64,000 nt of DNA from Paenibacillus glucanolyticus NBRC 15330 (GCF_004000885.1 NZ_BIMC01000004.1:62001-126000), one strand, 5' to 3'; positions 54,184 through 62,213 are shown, counted from the first letter of the stretch. Translations and numbers: made by a program. The notes: generated by a model not told the origin, from the sequence alone.

Positions 54184-55818
54184 ATGAGTGAACGAACATA
54201 CATAAACGATACGCATACGTATAACGGCGAGGCACGGGGAGCAGTACTTATGCTGCAGGGCACGGCCTCGGACGTAGGCAAGAGCATCCTAACGACCGCG
54301 CTATGCCGTATTCTCCTCCAGGATGGTTATCGCACAGCTCCATACAAGTCGCAAAATATGGCGCTTAACTCCTACGTGACGCTGGATGGCAAAGAGATCG
54401 GCAGAGCGCAGGGCGTGCAGGCCGAAGCCTGCGGCATTGCCGCAAACACGGACATGAATCCGATCCTGATCAAGCCGATGAAGGACATGTTTTCGCAAAT
54501 CGTAATCCACGGCGTGCCCGAAATGCAGATGAGTGCGATGGATTACCGAACGGAGTTTTTGCCGAAGGCCAAGGGAATCGTACTGGCTGCACTCGATCGG
54601 CTCCGGGAGCAATACGATATCGTGCTTATGGAAGGCGCGGGAAGTCCGGCGGAGATCAATCTCAAGGACCGCGACATTGTGAATATGAATTTGGCGGGAT
54701 GGGCGGATTCGCCGGTGATTTTGGTATCAGACATCGATCGCGGCGGCGTGTTTGCCTCCATCGTAGGCACCCTTGAACTATTGGAGCCCCATGAGGTTGC
54801 CAGGGTCCGGGGGTTTATCATCAACAAGTTCCGCGGGGATTTGGCACTGCTGAAGCCGGGACTGGACTGGCTAGAAGAGCGGACGGGCATTCCCGTGCTG
54901 GGCGTTCTCCCTTATATTCAGGACATGCGAATCGAGGCTGAGGATTCCGTTGTGCTGGATGAGCTTCAATATCAAAGACAGGAAAAACGCGACCTCGATA
55001 TTGTTGTTATCCGGTATCCGCGGATTTCGAACTTTACGGATTTTGATGCGCTGCGCTGGGAGCCGGATGTTACCGTGCGCTTTGTCCAATCGGTGGATGA
55101 ACTCGGGACGCCGGACGTCATTATTTTGCCTGGCACCAAGGATACGATCAGCGATCTCGGGTTTATCCAGGATCGGGGGCTGGCGGATGCGATTATGAAA
55201 CAGACGCAGCAGCGGGATGTGCAGCTGGTTGGCATCTGCGGAGGATATCAAATGCTGGGCGAGCAGTTGTCCGATCCGCATGCGGTGGAAGGAAACGAAC
55301 GGGATGCGGCAGGACTTGGGCTGCTGCCGATCCGGACCTCCTTTTTACAACAGAAAAGGACCGTTCGCGTAAAAGGGAGATTGTCACAGGAACATCCTTT
55401 GAGACTCATTCTACCGGATACAGAGGCCAATGTGGCGATAGCGGCCTATGAAATCCATATGGGCGTGACCGAATGGACCTCGATGCCTGGCGGATCGGGG
55501 CACCATCCACTGTTTTTAATAGAAGCAGACTGCGAGAATTCTTTAAAAAGTGAAGAAGATACTCCTATCCATCTAGAAGGCTTGGCTACCGCCGATGGCC
55601 GAGTATGGGGAAGTTATTTGCACGGGTTGTTTGACAACGATGCCTTCCGCAGGTCATGGCTGAACGGTGTCCGGGGGAGTAAGGGACTGGATGCCATTCC
55701 GGTAACGTTCCAAGCCGAGGCACGCAAATTCGTGGAATTCGACCGTGTGGCAGACATCGTGCGGGAGCATGTGGACATGGAGAAGATTTATGAAATCATC
55801 GGCTGTACGTGCTTATAG
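54184..55818 (+). CDS. cobQ: cobyric acid synthase
   Basis: This enzyme of about 544 residues amidates four carboxylates of adenosylcobyrinate a,c-diamide, using glutamine and ATP. The N-terminal dethiobiotin-synthetase-like domain begins LMLQGTASDVGKSILTTALCRIL. The C-terminal glutamine-amidotransferase domain has the nucleophile Cys in VGICGGYQMLG and the His in WGSYLHGLFDND. I chose the ATG at 54184 (AAAAGGG upstream); the open frame extends 40 codons further 5'. No other cobalamin genes are adjacent, so it may act in salvage or with a remote cluster. Confidence 0.93.
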   Translation: MSERTYINDTHTYNGEARGAVLMLQGTASDVGKSILTTALCRILLQDGYRTAPYKSQNMALNSYVTLDGKEIGRAQGVQAEACGIAANTDMNPILIKPMKDMFSQIVIHGVPEMQMSAMDYRTEFLPKAKGIVLAALDRLREQYDIVLMEGAGSPAEINLKDRDIVNMNLAGWADSPVILVSDIDRGGVFASIVGTLELLEPHEVARVRGFIINKFRGDLALLKPGLDWLEERTGIPVLGVLPYIQDMRIEAEDSVVLDELQYQRQEKRDLDIVVIRYPRISNFTDFDALRWEPDVTVRFVQSVDELGTPDVIILPGTKDTISDLGFIQDRGLADAIMKQTQQRDVQLVGICGGYQMLGEQLSDPHAVEGNERDAAGLGLLPIRTSFLQQKRTVRVKGRLSQEHPLRLILPDTEANVAIAAYEIHMGVTEWTSMPGGSGHHPLFLIEADCENSLKSEEDTPIHLEGLATADGRVWGSYLHGLFDNDAFRRSWLNGVRGSKGLDAIPVTFQAEARKFVEFDRVADIVREHVDMEKIYEIIGCTCL

Positions 55819-55865
55819 CCATAAGGAATAAAATGGGTTCTTGGGGTAATAGTGAAGAATAGAAG

Positions 55866-55892
55866 AACACCTTGCCTCAATTGCAAGGTGTT
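55866..55892. terminator. hairpin downstream of cobQ
   Basis: AACACCTTGC pairs perfectly with GCAAGGTGTT around a 7-nt loop. The plus side lacks a T tract (ATCTGTG), so strength is uncertain. Confidence 0.5.
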
Positions 55893-55920
55893 ATCTGTGT
55901 GGGGAGGAAGAAAACTAAAA

Positions 55921-55950
55921 TTGATTAAATATAGGATAGGGGGGTATACT
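55921..55950 (+). promoter_or_regulatory. sigma-A promoter of the His-rich lipoprotein gene
   Basis: -35 TTGATT (55921) and -10 TATACT (55945) are 18 bp apart, with six G just before the -10. The GGGGGGTATA stretch resembles one half of a CsoR-type copper operator, but the other half (ATATAGG) fits poorly, so control by CsoR is only a hint. Confidence 0.5.
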
Positions 55951-56005
55951 AATAAAAGAGAATTAAAGGCACCGCAAAGTATATCCATGATTGGAGTGAT
56001 AGCCT

Positions 56006-56878
56006 ATGTGGAATAAGAAGGGGACCTTGCTAATCTTAACGGGCCTGCTTGCTTTGGGATTGTTGACATCATGCGATAACGCGAAGCAGGTACAAGATAC
56101 GGGTGGCCAGGGAGGGAACCCAAATCAGGAAAACGCAAACCAGGAAGAGAACGGACACAGTGGACACGAAGGCGGGCATGAGGCTGCCTCGAACAACTAC
56201 AAAGCTGCAGTTACATCGAATGAGCCGGTAAGCGCAGGCACCGAAACCGAGCTATCGATTCAGATCACAGACAGTAACGGCGCACCCGTCCAGGAATTTG
56301 ATGTCAATCATGAGAAACTGCTGCATCTGATCATCGTGAATCGGGATTTGTCTTTTTTCCACCATATCCATCCCGATTACATGGAGAATGGTAAATTTAC
56401 CGTGAAAACTACTTTTCCGGCTGGCGGCGAATATAAATGGTTTGCGGATTTTGTCCCCAAGGGTGCTGAAGGGACGACGCTAAGCGAATGGCTCCGGATC
56501 GAGGGAGAAGAAGGAGAAGCTTCGGCAGTTAAACCTGACACCAGTCTGATCCAACAAGTAAACGGCAAGGAAATTGAACTGAGCCTGAGCAATACCTTAT
56601 CGAATGAAGAGGTTGTGCTCAGCTATCATATTCGGGATGCGCAGACAAAGCAGGGAATCAGCGATTTGGAGCCATACCTGGGCGCGGTCGGGCATGTTGT
56701 CATTCTGTCCGCAGACGCCCAGCAGTACATCCATGTGCATCCTCTGGAGGAGCAGAGCACGGGACCGAAAGCGGAGTTTGTCGCTACCTTTCCGCATAGC
56801 GGCATCTACAAGATTTGGGGGCAATTTCAACACCAGGGCGAAGTGATGACGGTGCCTTTTGTCGTTGAGATCCAGTAA
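56006..56878 (+). CDS. His-rich secreted lipoprotein with two beta-sandwich domains
   Basis: This 290-residue lipoprotein has a lipobox LLTSC (Cys23), then an Asn/Gln/His-rich linker (NGHSGHEGGHEA) and two similar domains. Each ends in a histidine cluster: LHLIIVNRDLSFFHHIHPDYM followed by GGEYKWFADFVP, and GAVGHVVILSADAQQYIHVHP followed by SGIYKIWGQFQ. The paired HxHP motifs suggest copper or other metal binding outside the cell (inference); similar proteins are, as I recall, found near copper-resistance genes. A glutaredoxin follows 25 bp later. Confidence 0.7.
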   Translation: MWNKKGTLLILTGLLALGLLTSCDNAKQVQDTGGQGGNPNQENANQEENGHSGHEGGHEAASNNYKAAVTSNEPVSAGTETELSIQITDSNGAPVQEFDVNHEKLLHLIIVNRDLSFFHHIHPDYMENGKFTVKTTFPAGGEYKWFADFVPKGAEGTTLSEWLRIEGEEGEASAVKPDTSLIQQVNGKEIELSLSNTLSNEEVVLSYHIRDAQTKQGISDLEPYLGAVGHVVILSADAQQYIHVHPLEEQSTGPKAEFVATFPHSGIYKIWGQFQHQGEVMTVPFVVEIQ

Positions 56879-56903
56879 TATTCACTTACAAGGAGTGATC
56901 GAT

Positions 56904-57143
56904 ATGACGGAAACATTGAAAATATACACCATTCCCACCTGCAGCGACTGCCATCACGCCAAGCGTTATTTCAAGGAGCAGGGAGTTCCGTACATGGAAT
57001 ATGATTGCACACAGAATCCGGAATATCCGGAAGAAGTGAGGCGTCTGACGGGGAAACAGATTGTGCCTACCATCGTTATTGGCGATAACGTATTTATCGG
57101 ATTTGCCGATAACCTGCAAGAAATCAGGGAATTGTTCAGATAA
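56904..57143 (+). CDS. glutaredoxin family protein
   Basis: A 79-residue thioredoxin-fold protein: active site TCSDC (CxxC) preceded by LKIYTIP, then YFKEQGVPYMEYD, the cis-proline KQIVPTIVIGD and GFADNLQEI. The length and pattern match small NrdH/YruB-like glutaredoxins. The start is the ATG at 56904 with AAGGAGTG upstream. It is likely co-transcribed with the lipoprotein gene; a terminator follows. Confidence 0.9.
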   Translation: MTETLKIYTIPTCSDCHHAKRYFKEQGVPYMEYDCTQNPEYPEEVRRLTGKQIVPTIVIGDNVFIGFADNLQEIRELFR

Positions 57144-57164
57144 ACCAGCGATTATGGTTATAAA

Positions 57165-57208
57165 AAAGAAGCATGGTTCGTTCCTCGCGGAATGATCCAT
57201 GCTTCTTT
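57165..57208 (+). terminator. rho-independent terminator
   Basis: AAAGAAGCATGG pairs with CCATGCTTCTTT, with an inner TTCC/GGAA pairing. A run of A precedes it, so it may act in both directions. Confidence 0.8.
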
Positions 57209-57532
57209 GCATGTGGTGTTCCCGATCGCAGCGCGTTGCTTATCGCGCCGGGCGTCGTTCATCTTCTGGAGCCTTCCGCATCAAGCGGGCAATGCCCTTG
57301 ATTTTAAACGATGACATGAGTGGCAATGTCAAGGGAGACCATGATCACGAAATTTGATGCTACACCCTATAAAACGTAAAGAATCAGGCATTGTATGGCT
57401 AGAATGTTCATTTTCGGGAGTTTTTTAATGTTAATTCGAAGGTGTAAATAATCTGTAGCGGTGTTATTATATGGATTGCGTCTTTTGGAAGATTATCGCT
57501 TCTGCAAGCGTTGATAACTGATCATAGATTTC
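57209..57532. other. intergenic stretch without a convincing gene
   Basis: This 324-bp gap holds no ORF I can support. On the minus strand, a 25-codon frame (MSSFKIKGIARLMRKAPEDE...) starts at about 57317, but it lacks a Shine-Dalgarno site and may be a gene scar. The right-hand third is AT-rich and leads into the sigma-W-type promoter. Confidence 0.4.
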
Positions 57533-57558
57533 TGAAACGATTCCAAATATTGCACGTA
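57533..57558 (+). promoter_or_regulatory. ECF sigma-W-type promoter of the six-gene envelope operon
   Basis: TGAAAC (57533-57538), a 16-bp spacer and CGTA (57555-57558) match the B. subtilis sigma-W consensus (TGAAAC-N16-CGTA) exactly in both boxes and spacing. It lies 37 bp upstream of the first start codon, with RBS AAGGGG between, and no competing sigma-A promoter is evident. Envelope-stress induction of the operon is the natural prediction. Confidence 0.7.
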
Positions 57559-57595
57559 TCAATACTCACTGCTTAGATGGAAGGGGTAAGAACCA

Positions 57596-57811
57596 GTGGA
57601 TAATGGAATGAATGTCATTTTGTTTGAAAAGAGACCGGATGGTGAACTGATCCAGATTGAAGAGCGTGCATGGACGATTAACATGGTTGCCGCACTGGAG
57701 CATGTGAACTATATCGTCGCAGGCGGCCGGGAATACGAAACGATTGAAGGCAGATTAAATGTAGACACGGGCAAACTGGAGCTTCTGCTCGTTCCGATGC
57801 GGAACGAATGA
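57596..57811 (+). CDS. small protein of unknown function, first gene of the envelope operon
   Basis: A 71-residue protein, GTG start at 57596 with AAGGGG about nine nt upstream (an ATG at 57608 is the alternative). The sequence reads MNVILFEKRPDGELIQIEERAWT..., then VNYIVAGGREYETIEGRLN and a C-terminal KLELLLVPM. It looks like a compact beta-rich domain. I do not recognise a family. It is 25 bp upstream of the next gene and shares its promoter. Confidence 0.65.
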   Translation: MDNGMNVILFEKRPDGELIQIEERAWTINMVAALEHVNYIVAGGREYETIEGRLNVDTGKLELLLVPMRNE

Positions 57812-57836
57812 ACCCTGTCCGAAAGGAGAAATCATC

Positions 57837-58511
57837 TTGAGTCATGAAAAAGACAAAAAAGAGCATCCGGCATCGAAATGGCTGACGCCGGATGGCAAAC
57901 CGATCCGGGTCTTGTCAAGCTCGCTCGGCATCGCTTTGTTAGCGAATGCTTTTCTGGTATCGGGCGCAGCCGCAAAGGATCTCGCATCGGAAGCGGTTAC
58001 CTCGGCTGACGAGCCGCAGCTGGTGTCCTGGTCAACAGAAGAAGTAAAGAAGTATTTTGATAAGAATGTGGATTGGAACATTCCGTTTCCAAGCGAGGAA
58101 GAATTCCAGGATGAGCCGGTCGAGGGAGCTGCAGCAGGCTCAGGCGGCGGAACGACGGTTGTCAACAACTATGGCGGGTACAACTCAGGCTTCGGCTGGG
58201 ATGATCTACTGCTCTATCACATGCTGTTTAACAACGGTTCCTATTATTCATCCAGCGGATGGTATAACAATCACCGCGGTTATTACGCGAACAGTGGTAA
58301 ACCATACAAACCCCGCACGTATTCGAGTGGTACGTTCCAGAACAAACCGGTGGTAAACTCGACTGTTCGCCCCAAAACTTCAACCTCATCTTCGGGTACG
58401 ATTACACGCCGCTCCACCTCGTCCAAATCCGGCGGCATTGGTGGTAATTCCAGTGGATTCAGCTCCTCGGGTTCGAAATCCAGCTCCAGATCCGGTGGTT
58501 TTGGCGGATGA
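57837..58511 (+). CDS. membrane-anchored Gly/Ser-rich protein, YgiB/YjfM-like position
   Basis: A 224-residue protein, TTG start at 57837 with AAAGGAG eight nt upstream. One helix (about 25-45: SLGIALLANAFLVSGAAA) is followed by an acidic region (LVSWSTEEVKKYFDKNVDWN), a Tyr/Asn/Gly-rich stretch, and a low-complexity tail ending SSSRSGGFGG. E. coli YgiB and YjfM (DUF1190) also combine an N-terminal membrane segment with a Ser/Gly-rich end and lie beside a GspS-like enzyme; homology here is not shown. Stop overlaps the next start (ATGA). Confidence 0.6.
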   Translation: MSHEKDKKEHPASKWLTPDGKPIRVLSSSLGIALLANAFLVSGAAAKDLASEAVTSADEPQLVSWSTEEVKKYFDKNVDWNIPFPSEEEFQDEPVEGAAAGSGGGTTVVNNYGGYNSGFGWDDLLLYHMLFNNGSYYSSSGWYNNHRGYYANSGKPYKPRTYSSGTFQNKPVVNSTVRPKTSTSSSGTITRRSTSSKSGGIGGNSSGFSSSGSKSSSRSGGFGG

Positions 58512-59707
58512 GTCAAGAAAGTGTGTTTGAAGTTACAGGAAAGCCCGAGCTCAATCGGAACGGGCGGGTGTCAGAGCTTGCGGAGCTTGGATTTACGTGG
58601 GCGGACATGGAAGGGGAAGCCTACTGGATAGACCAGATTGTGACCATGCGTCAAGAGACCTATCACGAGCTGGAAGAAGCGGCATCTATACTGTGGACGA
58701 TTTTAGACAAAACCGTTCGCAATATTCATCGCAATCATCACATATACAGTTTGATTGGCATTCCGCCAATCCTATGGCAAATGCTCGATGAATGCCCGCT
58801 CCCGGAGGAGGGGCTGATCAGCAGGTATGCCAGGTTTGACTTTGCCATTGCCCATGACGGCAGCATCAAGCTGCTTGAGTTGAATGCGGATACGCCTACA
58901 GGCTATGTTGAAGCTTCCATTGCCACTCCATGGCTGTGTCGGCAAGCCGGAATCTTCTCGCCCAATGAAGGAATGCAGGAGCTGGTTGCAGCGGCGTGGG
59001 GAGTGGAGCGTCCCGATACGGCAGCCTGTATTGCATATGGTGAGCACAAAGAGGACTCCGGTACGATTGAAGCGTTGGTCCGGCATAGCGGTCTTGATAT
59101 TCAATTGGTGGATTGTCTTGATCTGTGGGTGGATGAAGGCATGCTGAAGGACGGTGCCGGCCGGGAGATCCACCGAATGTTTGCCCTATACCCGAAGGAA
59201 TGGATGTCCGTCGATGATGGCGGAGATGCGCTGGCCTATGCCATCGAGACGGGACGACTGCAGCTGTTCAACTCACCGCACAGCATTCTGCTGCAATCCA
59301 AAGGTTTGCTTGCCGCCATGTGGGGGATGTATGAGCTGGGGCTTCTGTACGAGGAGAACGAACGGGAAGCCATCCTTAAATATATGCTGCCGACATACAA
59401 CAAACCGGTGTTCTCCGGTCATTTTGTCTCCAAATCCATGTTCGGCCGTGAAGGTGGTTCTGTTAAACTGTACGATCAGGCAGGTCAGCTTGAAGTAGAG
59501 GATCAGGACGGCTACGACACGAGTGTGATGTTCCCGACGGTCTATCAACGAAGAGCGGACTTGGCTCGGGTTGAGACAGCGGAAGGAGCATTTCATTTAT
59601 TGACCGGATTGTTCGTGCTGAATGGAACCCCTTGCGGCTTGCTCGGACGGGCGGGCGGCTTGATTACGGGGAATTCCAGCCATTTTATCGCAATGGGAGT
59701 GAAATAA
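58508..59707 (+). CDS. glutathionylspermidine-synthase-like ATP-grasp ligase
   Basis: This 399-residue enzyme resembles the synthetase half of GspS (E. coli YjfC/YgiC size, with no amidase domain). Signatures are ARFDFAIAHDGSIKLLELNADTPTGYVEAS (ATP-grasp substrate loop), PTYNKPVFSGHFVSKSMFGREGGSV (nucleotide-binding lysine and Gly-rich loop), and TGLFVLNGTPCGLLGRAGGLITGNSSHF at the end. The family forms amide bonds between a peptide or carboxylate and an amine such as a polyamine. The true substrates are unknown. It overlaps the gene before and abuts the next. Confidence 0.85.
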   Translation: MSQESVFEVTGKPELNRNGRVSELAELGFTWADMEGEAYWIDQIVTMRQETYHELEEAASILWTILDKTVRNIHRNHHIYSLIGIPPILWQMLDECPLPEEGLISRYARFDFAIAHDGSIKLLELNADTPTGYVEASIATPWLCRQAGIFSPNEGMQELVAAAWGVERPDTAACIAYGEHKEDSGTIEALVRHSGLDIQLVDCLDLWVDEGMLKDGAGREIHRMFALYPKEWMSVDDGGDALAYAIETGRLQLFNSPHSILLQSKGLLAAMWGMYELGLLYEENEREAILKYMLPTYNKPVFSGHFVSKSMFGREGGSVKLYDQAGQLEVEDQDGYDTSVMFPTVYQRRADLARVETAEGAFHLLTGLFVLNGTPCGLLGRAGGLITGNSSHFIAMGVK

Positions 59708-60382
59708 ATGCAGTTGAAACAAAAGGGAATGCAGCCAAGCGGCGCTCCTCTAAGGAAGAGGAAGCCTTCTGTCGTGCTGGCTGTACTGATTCTATCGATC
59801 ATGGTGCTGGCGCTGAGCGCATGCGGAAGCAATGAGTCGTCCGTGTTCCATAGCGGTTCTTCAGAGGAAGTATCCTCCTCTACCCGTGTGCCATGGGACT
59901 ACCGAATTGTTGAAGGCACGGTAGGCGATTTGATTGGCGGAGATATGACAGTGCTGCCGGATAACGAGCTGCTGCCAAACGACAACAATTATGCGACCGG
60001 GGACAAAATCTGGACGCTTGAATTCATGGACGCCGAACTCGCCACCGATGCGAATCAGCGGAATGATATCCGGTTATCCTCCTGGCAGACGATCAAATCG
60101 TTCAAGGACAAGAAGAGCGCGCAAGCGGATTTAACCAACCTGAAAGTCACGGTTAAAACGGATGTGAAGCTGATTGGTGTATACAAAACAACATACAAAA
60201 AAGAAACAAGACATTTTGCGGTAGTTGAATTGCCGACAGGAAACCGGATCAAACAGCCGATTGACGAGAAGCGTTTTACCGCAATGGAGAAAAAGAAAAC
60301 GGTTGATGTTGTATTGGAGGAAGTCCATGATTTCGCCGATTACGACTTGGCCTATGCAAAATTTCGGGGGTGGGCGGATTGA
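59708..60382 (+). CDS. lipoprotein of unknown function (DUF4247-like?)
   Basis: A 224-residue protein with a basic N-terminus (RKRKP), one helix and a lipobox LALSAC (Cys about 38), then a mature domain of about 180 residues. It contains WDYRIVEGTVGDLIGG, DKIWTLEFMDAEL and VKLIGVYKTTYKKETRHFAVV. From memory DUF4247 lipoproteins occur beside DUF350 genes, but I cannot confirm membership. The ATG directly follows the previous stop, and the end overlaps the DUF350 start. Confidence 0.65.
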   Translation: MQLKQKGMQPSGAPLRKRKPSVVLAVLILSIMVLALSACGSNESSVFHSGSSEEVSSSTRVPWDYRIVEGTVGDLIGGDMTVLPDNELLPNDNNYATGDKIWTLEFMDAELATDANQRNDIRLSSWQTIKSFKDKKSAQADLTNLKVTVKTDVKLIGVYKTTYKKETRHFAVVELPTGNRIKQPIDEKRFTAMEKKKTVDVVLEEVHDFADYDLAYAKFRGWAD

Positions 60383-60771
60383 CGGTCGTTGTTAATATTG
60401 TAATAAGTGTGCTCTGCATTATCGTGCTTCAATTGCTGGGAATGTTAATATTTAGCTGGATGACCCGGTTTAACGACATGGAGGAGCTGAAGAAAGGGAA
60501 TACAGCGGTAGGACTGGCTTTTGGAGGCAAATTTATGGCAACGGCCATTATCCTGGGGATATCAGCATACACGAATTCATCGATCTGGCATATGATTCTG
60601 TGGTTTGCCGTAGGGTATGTATGTTTGATCGTTGCCTATTGGGTATTCGAGCTGGTTACGCCGGGTCTTCGCATCTCCGAGCAACTGCAAAAGGGGAATG
60701 TAGCTATCGGAATTCTGCTCGCTATGGTGTTTATCGGTACAGCCTTTGCGATCAGCAGCTTGATTATTTAG
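60379..60771 (+). CDS. DUF350 membrane protein (YjfL-like)
   Basis: About 130 residues with four helices. The two halves are similar: TRFNDMEELKKGNTAVGLAFGGKFMATAIILG and LRISEQLQKGNVAIGILLAMVFIGTAFAISS, the internal repeat that defines DUF350 (UPF0719, E. coli YjfL). The TTG at 60379 overlaps the preceding TGA and has GGGGGTGG five nt upstream; a GTG at 60370 is the alternative. Its role is unknown, but it often pairs with ion channels and GspS-like genes. Confidence 0.82.
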   Translation: MTVVVNIVISVLCIIVLQLLGMLIFSWMTRFNDMEELKKGNTAVGLAFGGKFMATAIILGISAYTNSSIWHMILWFAVGYVCLIVAYWVFELVTPGLRISEQLQKGNVAIGILLAMVFIGTAFAISSLII

Positions 60772-60805
60772 GAAGAATAGCGCCCTTGGGGAGAGGATCA
60801 GGAAC

Positions 60806-61828
60806 GTGCACTTTTTTCTAAGATTATCTTTGAAAATGATGCGTCTGCGTAAAACGACGATAAGCGTACTTGTCATTCTGTTTGTGGTACTGTGCTCGAC
60901 GCTGGCATTTCTGCTGGAACCGGAAACCTTTCAGAACGGGTTTAACGCCTTTTATTGGGTGCTTACCACGATGGCAACCGTAGGTTACGGCGATTATTAT
61001 GCAGTCACAGTGCCCGGCAAGATACTGACCATATTTATATATATTTTTGGTATCGGGCTGCTGAGTTTAGTAATTGGTAAAGTGATCGAATCGTTTGGAA
61101 GTATGCAGCGGCAGAGAGGGGCGGGCAGGTTGAATTTTCGGGGCAGCGGTCAAGTGATCATTATAAACTGGAGCAAAAAAGCGCAATCCGCCATCGATGA
61201 GATTTTGTCGTATTCGCCGGAGTCCGAGATTGTTGTCATTGATGATTCCAGTCAGCATCCTGCAGAGCATCTCGAACAGGTGCATTTTATTAGCGGGGAC
61301 CCGTCAGCAGATGACGTGCTGATGCGGGCCAATATCCTGGAGGCGAAATCGGCGATTGTATTTGCAGACGCTCGGATTGATGAATCGGCGCTGGTGGATG
61401 GCAAATCGCTCTTGATTGTTTCTAGCATTGAACGGATTGCACCAAATGTACATACCACGGTGGAGATTGTTCAGGAGAAGCATGTTCAGAATTTCCGCCA
61501 CAACCATGTGAACGAGTTTGTTCTTTCGCATGATGCGGTTTCCCGCTTAGCGGTACGTGCAGCTCTGCAGGAGGGCAATTCGGATGTGCTGATGCAACTG
61601 CTTAGCCGTGAGCATGGCGATGATATATATGAAGTGTCATTGAACCAGGCATGGAAGACTTATGGCGATGCCTTTCAGGATCTGCTGCGGCAGGGAGCGA
61701 CGCTTATCTCCGATCGCAACGACCTCACCATTAACCGCAAGCTGGATCAGCCGATCCCGCGGGACGCCAAGCTGTATGTTGTCTCGGACGAGGCAACCTA
61801 TAGGCGGATTGTTGGTAAACTTGCTTGA
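60806..61828 (+). CDS. two-helix potassium channel with RCK (TrkA-N) domain, YugO-like
   Basis: A 340-residue channel subunit: helix 1 (about 18-38), pore helix and selectivity filter TMATVGYGDYY (residues about 60-70), helix 2, and a cytosolic Rossmann-type RCK domain beginning GQVIIINWSKKAQSAIDEIL. The filter TVGYGD indicates K+ selectivity. The start is GTG at 60806 (GGAGAGG upstream). It is the last gene of the operon. The stop codon lies inside the -35 box of the T-box promoter. Confidence 0.88.
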   Translation: MHFFLRLSLKMMRLRKTTISVLVILFVVLCSTLAFLLEPETFQNGFNAFYWVLTTMATVGYGDYYAVTVPGKILTIFIYIFGIGLLSLVIGKVIESFGSMQRQRGAGRLNFRGSGQVIIINWSKKAQSAIDEILSYSPESEIVVIDDSSQHPAEHLEQVHFISGDPSADDVLMRANILEAKSAIVFADARIDESALVDGKSLLIVSSIERIAPNVHTTVEIVQEKHVQNFRHNHVNEFVLSHDAVSRLAVRAALQEGNSDVLMQLLSREHGDDIYEVSLNQAWKTYGDAFQDLLRQGATLISDRNDLTINRKLDQPIPRDAKLYVVSDEATYRRIVGKLA

Positions 61829-61852
61829 CATTTCGAATTGCCATGGTTTAAT
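61825..61852 (+). promoter_or_regulatory. sigma-A promoter of the lysyl-tRNA synthetase T-box leader
   Basis: -35 TTGACA (61825-61830) is perfect, the spacer is 16 bp, and -10 is TTTAAT (61847-61852, 5 of 6). The -35 overlaps the stop codon of the upstream channel gene, so the promoter is embedded in its end. Confidence 0.65.
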
Positions 61853-61858
61853 ATGGCT

Positions 61859-62179
61859 TAAATATTATGGAAACAATGAAAAGCTATGAAGAGAAGAGTA
61901 GTTGAGAAACGTTGTTTGCAGAGAGCTCCTGGCAGGTGGGAATGGAGCAGCAATATTCTTAATGAACAAAGACTCGGAGCTGCGTAAGGAATTGGGCAGA
62001 AGGGCTCAAGGATGTTACGACGGGCCTCTCCCGTTACAGAGATAGGGTATAAGCATCGTGATGCCGTACCTGAAGAGGTGGAACTGGTGACAGCTTTCAC
62101 AAACCGGGGTGGTACCACGAAGCGTATTCTCAAAGCTCTCGTCCTCAAGATGACAATCTTGCGGATGAGGGCTTTTTTT
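61859..62179 (+). promoter_or_regulatory. T-box riboswitch leader (lysine)
   Basis: A classical T-box leader of about 320 nt. It has the stem I base GAAGAGAAGAGTAG, the AGAGAGC element with a GGTGGGAATGG distal loop, and the candidate specifier AAA or AAG (61968-61971, within GAACAAAGACTCGGAG). Both are lysine codons. The T-box bulge GGTGGTACCACG (62109-62120) has UGGU to pair with the tRNA ACCA end. A terminator stem (62134-62179) ends in TTTTTTT. Uncharged tRNA-Lys should favour the antiterminator and allow lysS expression. Confidence 0.92.
62134..62179 (+). terminator. T-box-controlled terminator
   Basis: GCTCTCGTCC...CAAGAT pairs with ATCTTG...GGATGAGGGC, followed by seven T. It competes with the antiterminator formed by the T-box sequence. 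Confidence 0.85.
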
Positions 62180-62213
62180 GGTTTTTACCAAACGAATTAG
62201 AGGAGGGCTCGGA

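Noticed and set aside
55930..55950. CsoR copper operator
   Set aside because: Only the right half (GGGGTAT) fits; the left half has ATATAGG, so a full site cannot be claimed.
57242..57317. A 25-codon minus-strand frame in the gap after the glutaredoxin
   Set aside because: No ribosome site and no recognisable sequence; may be a scar but unsupported.
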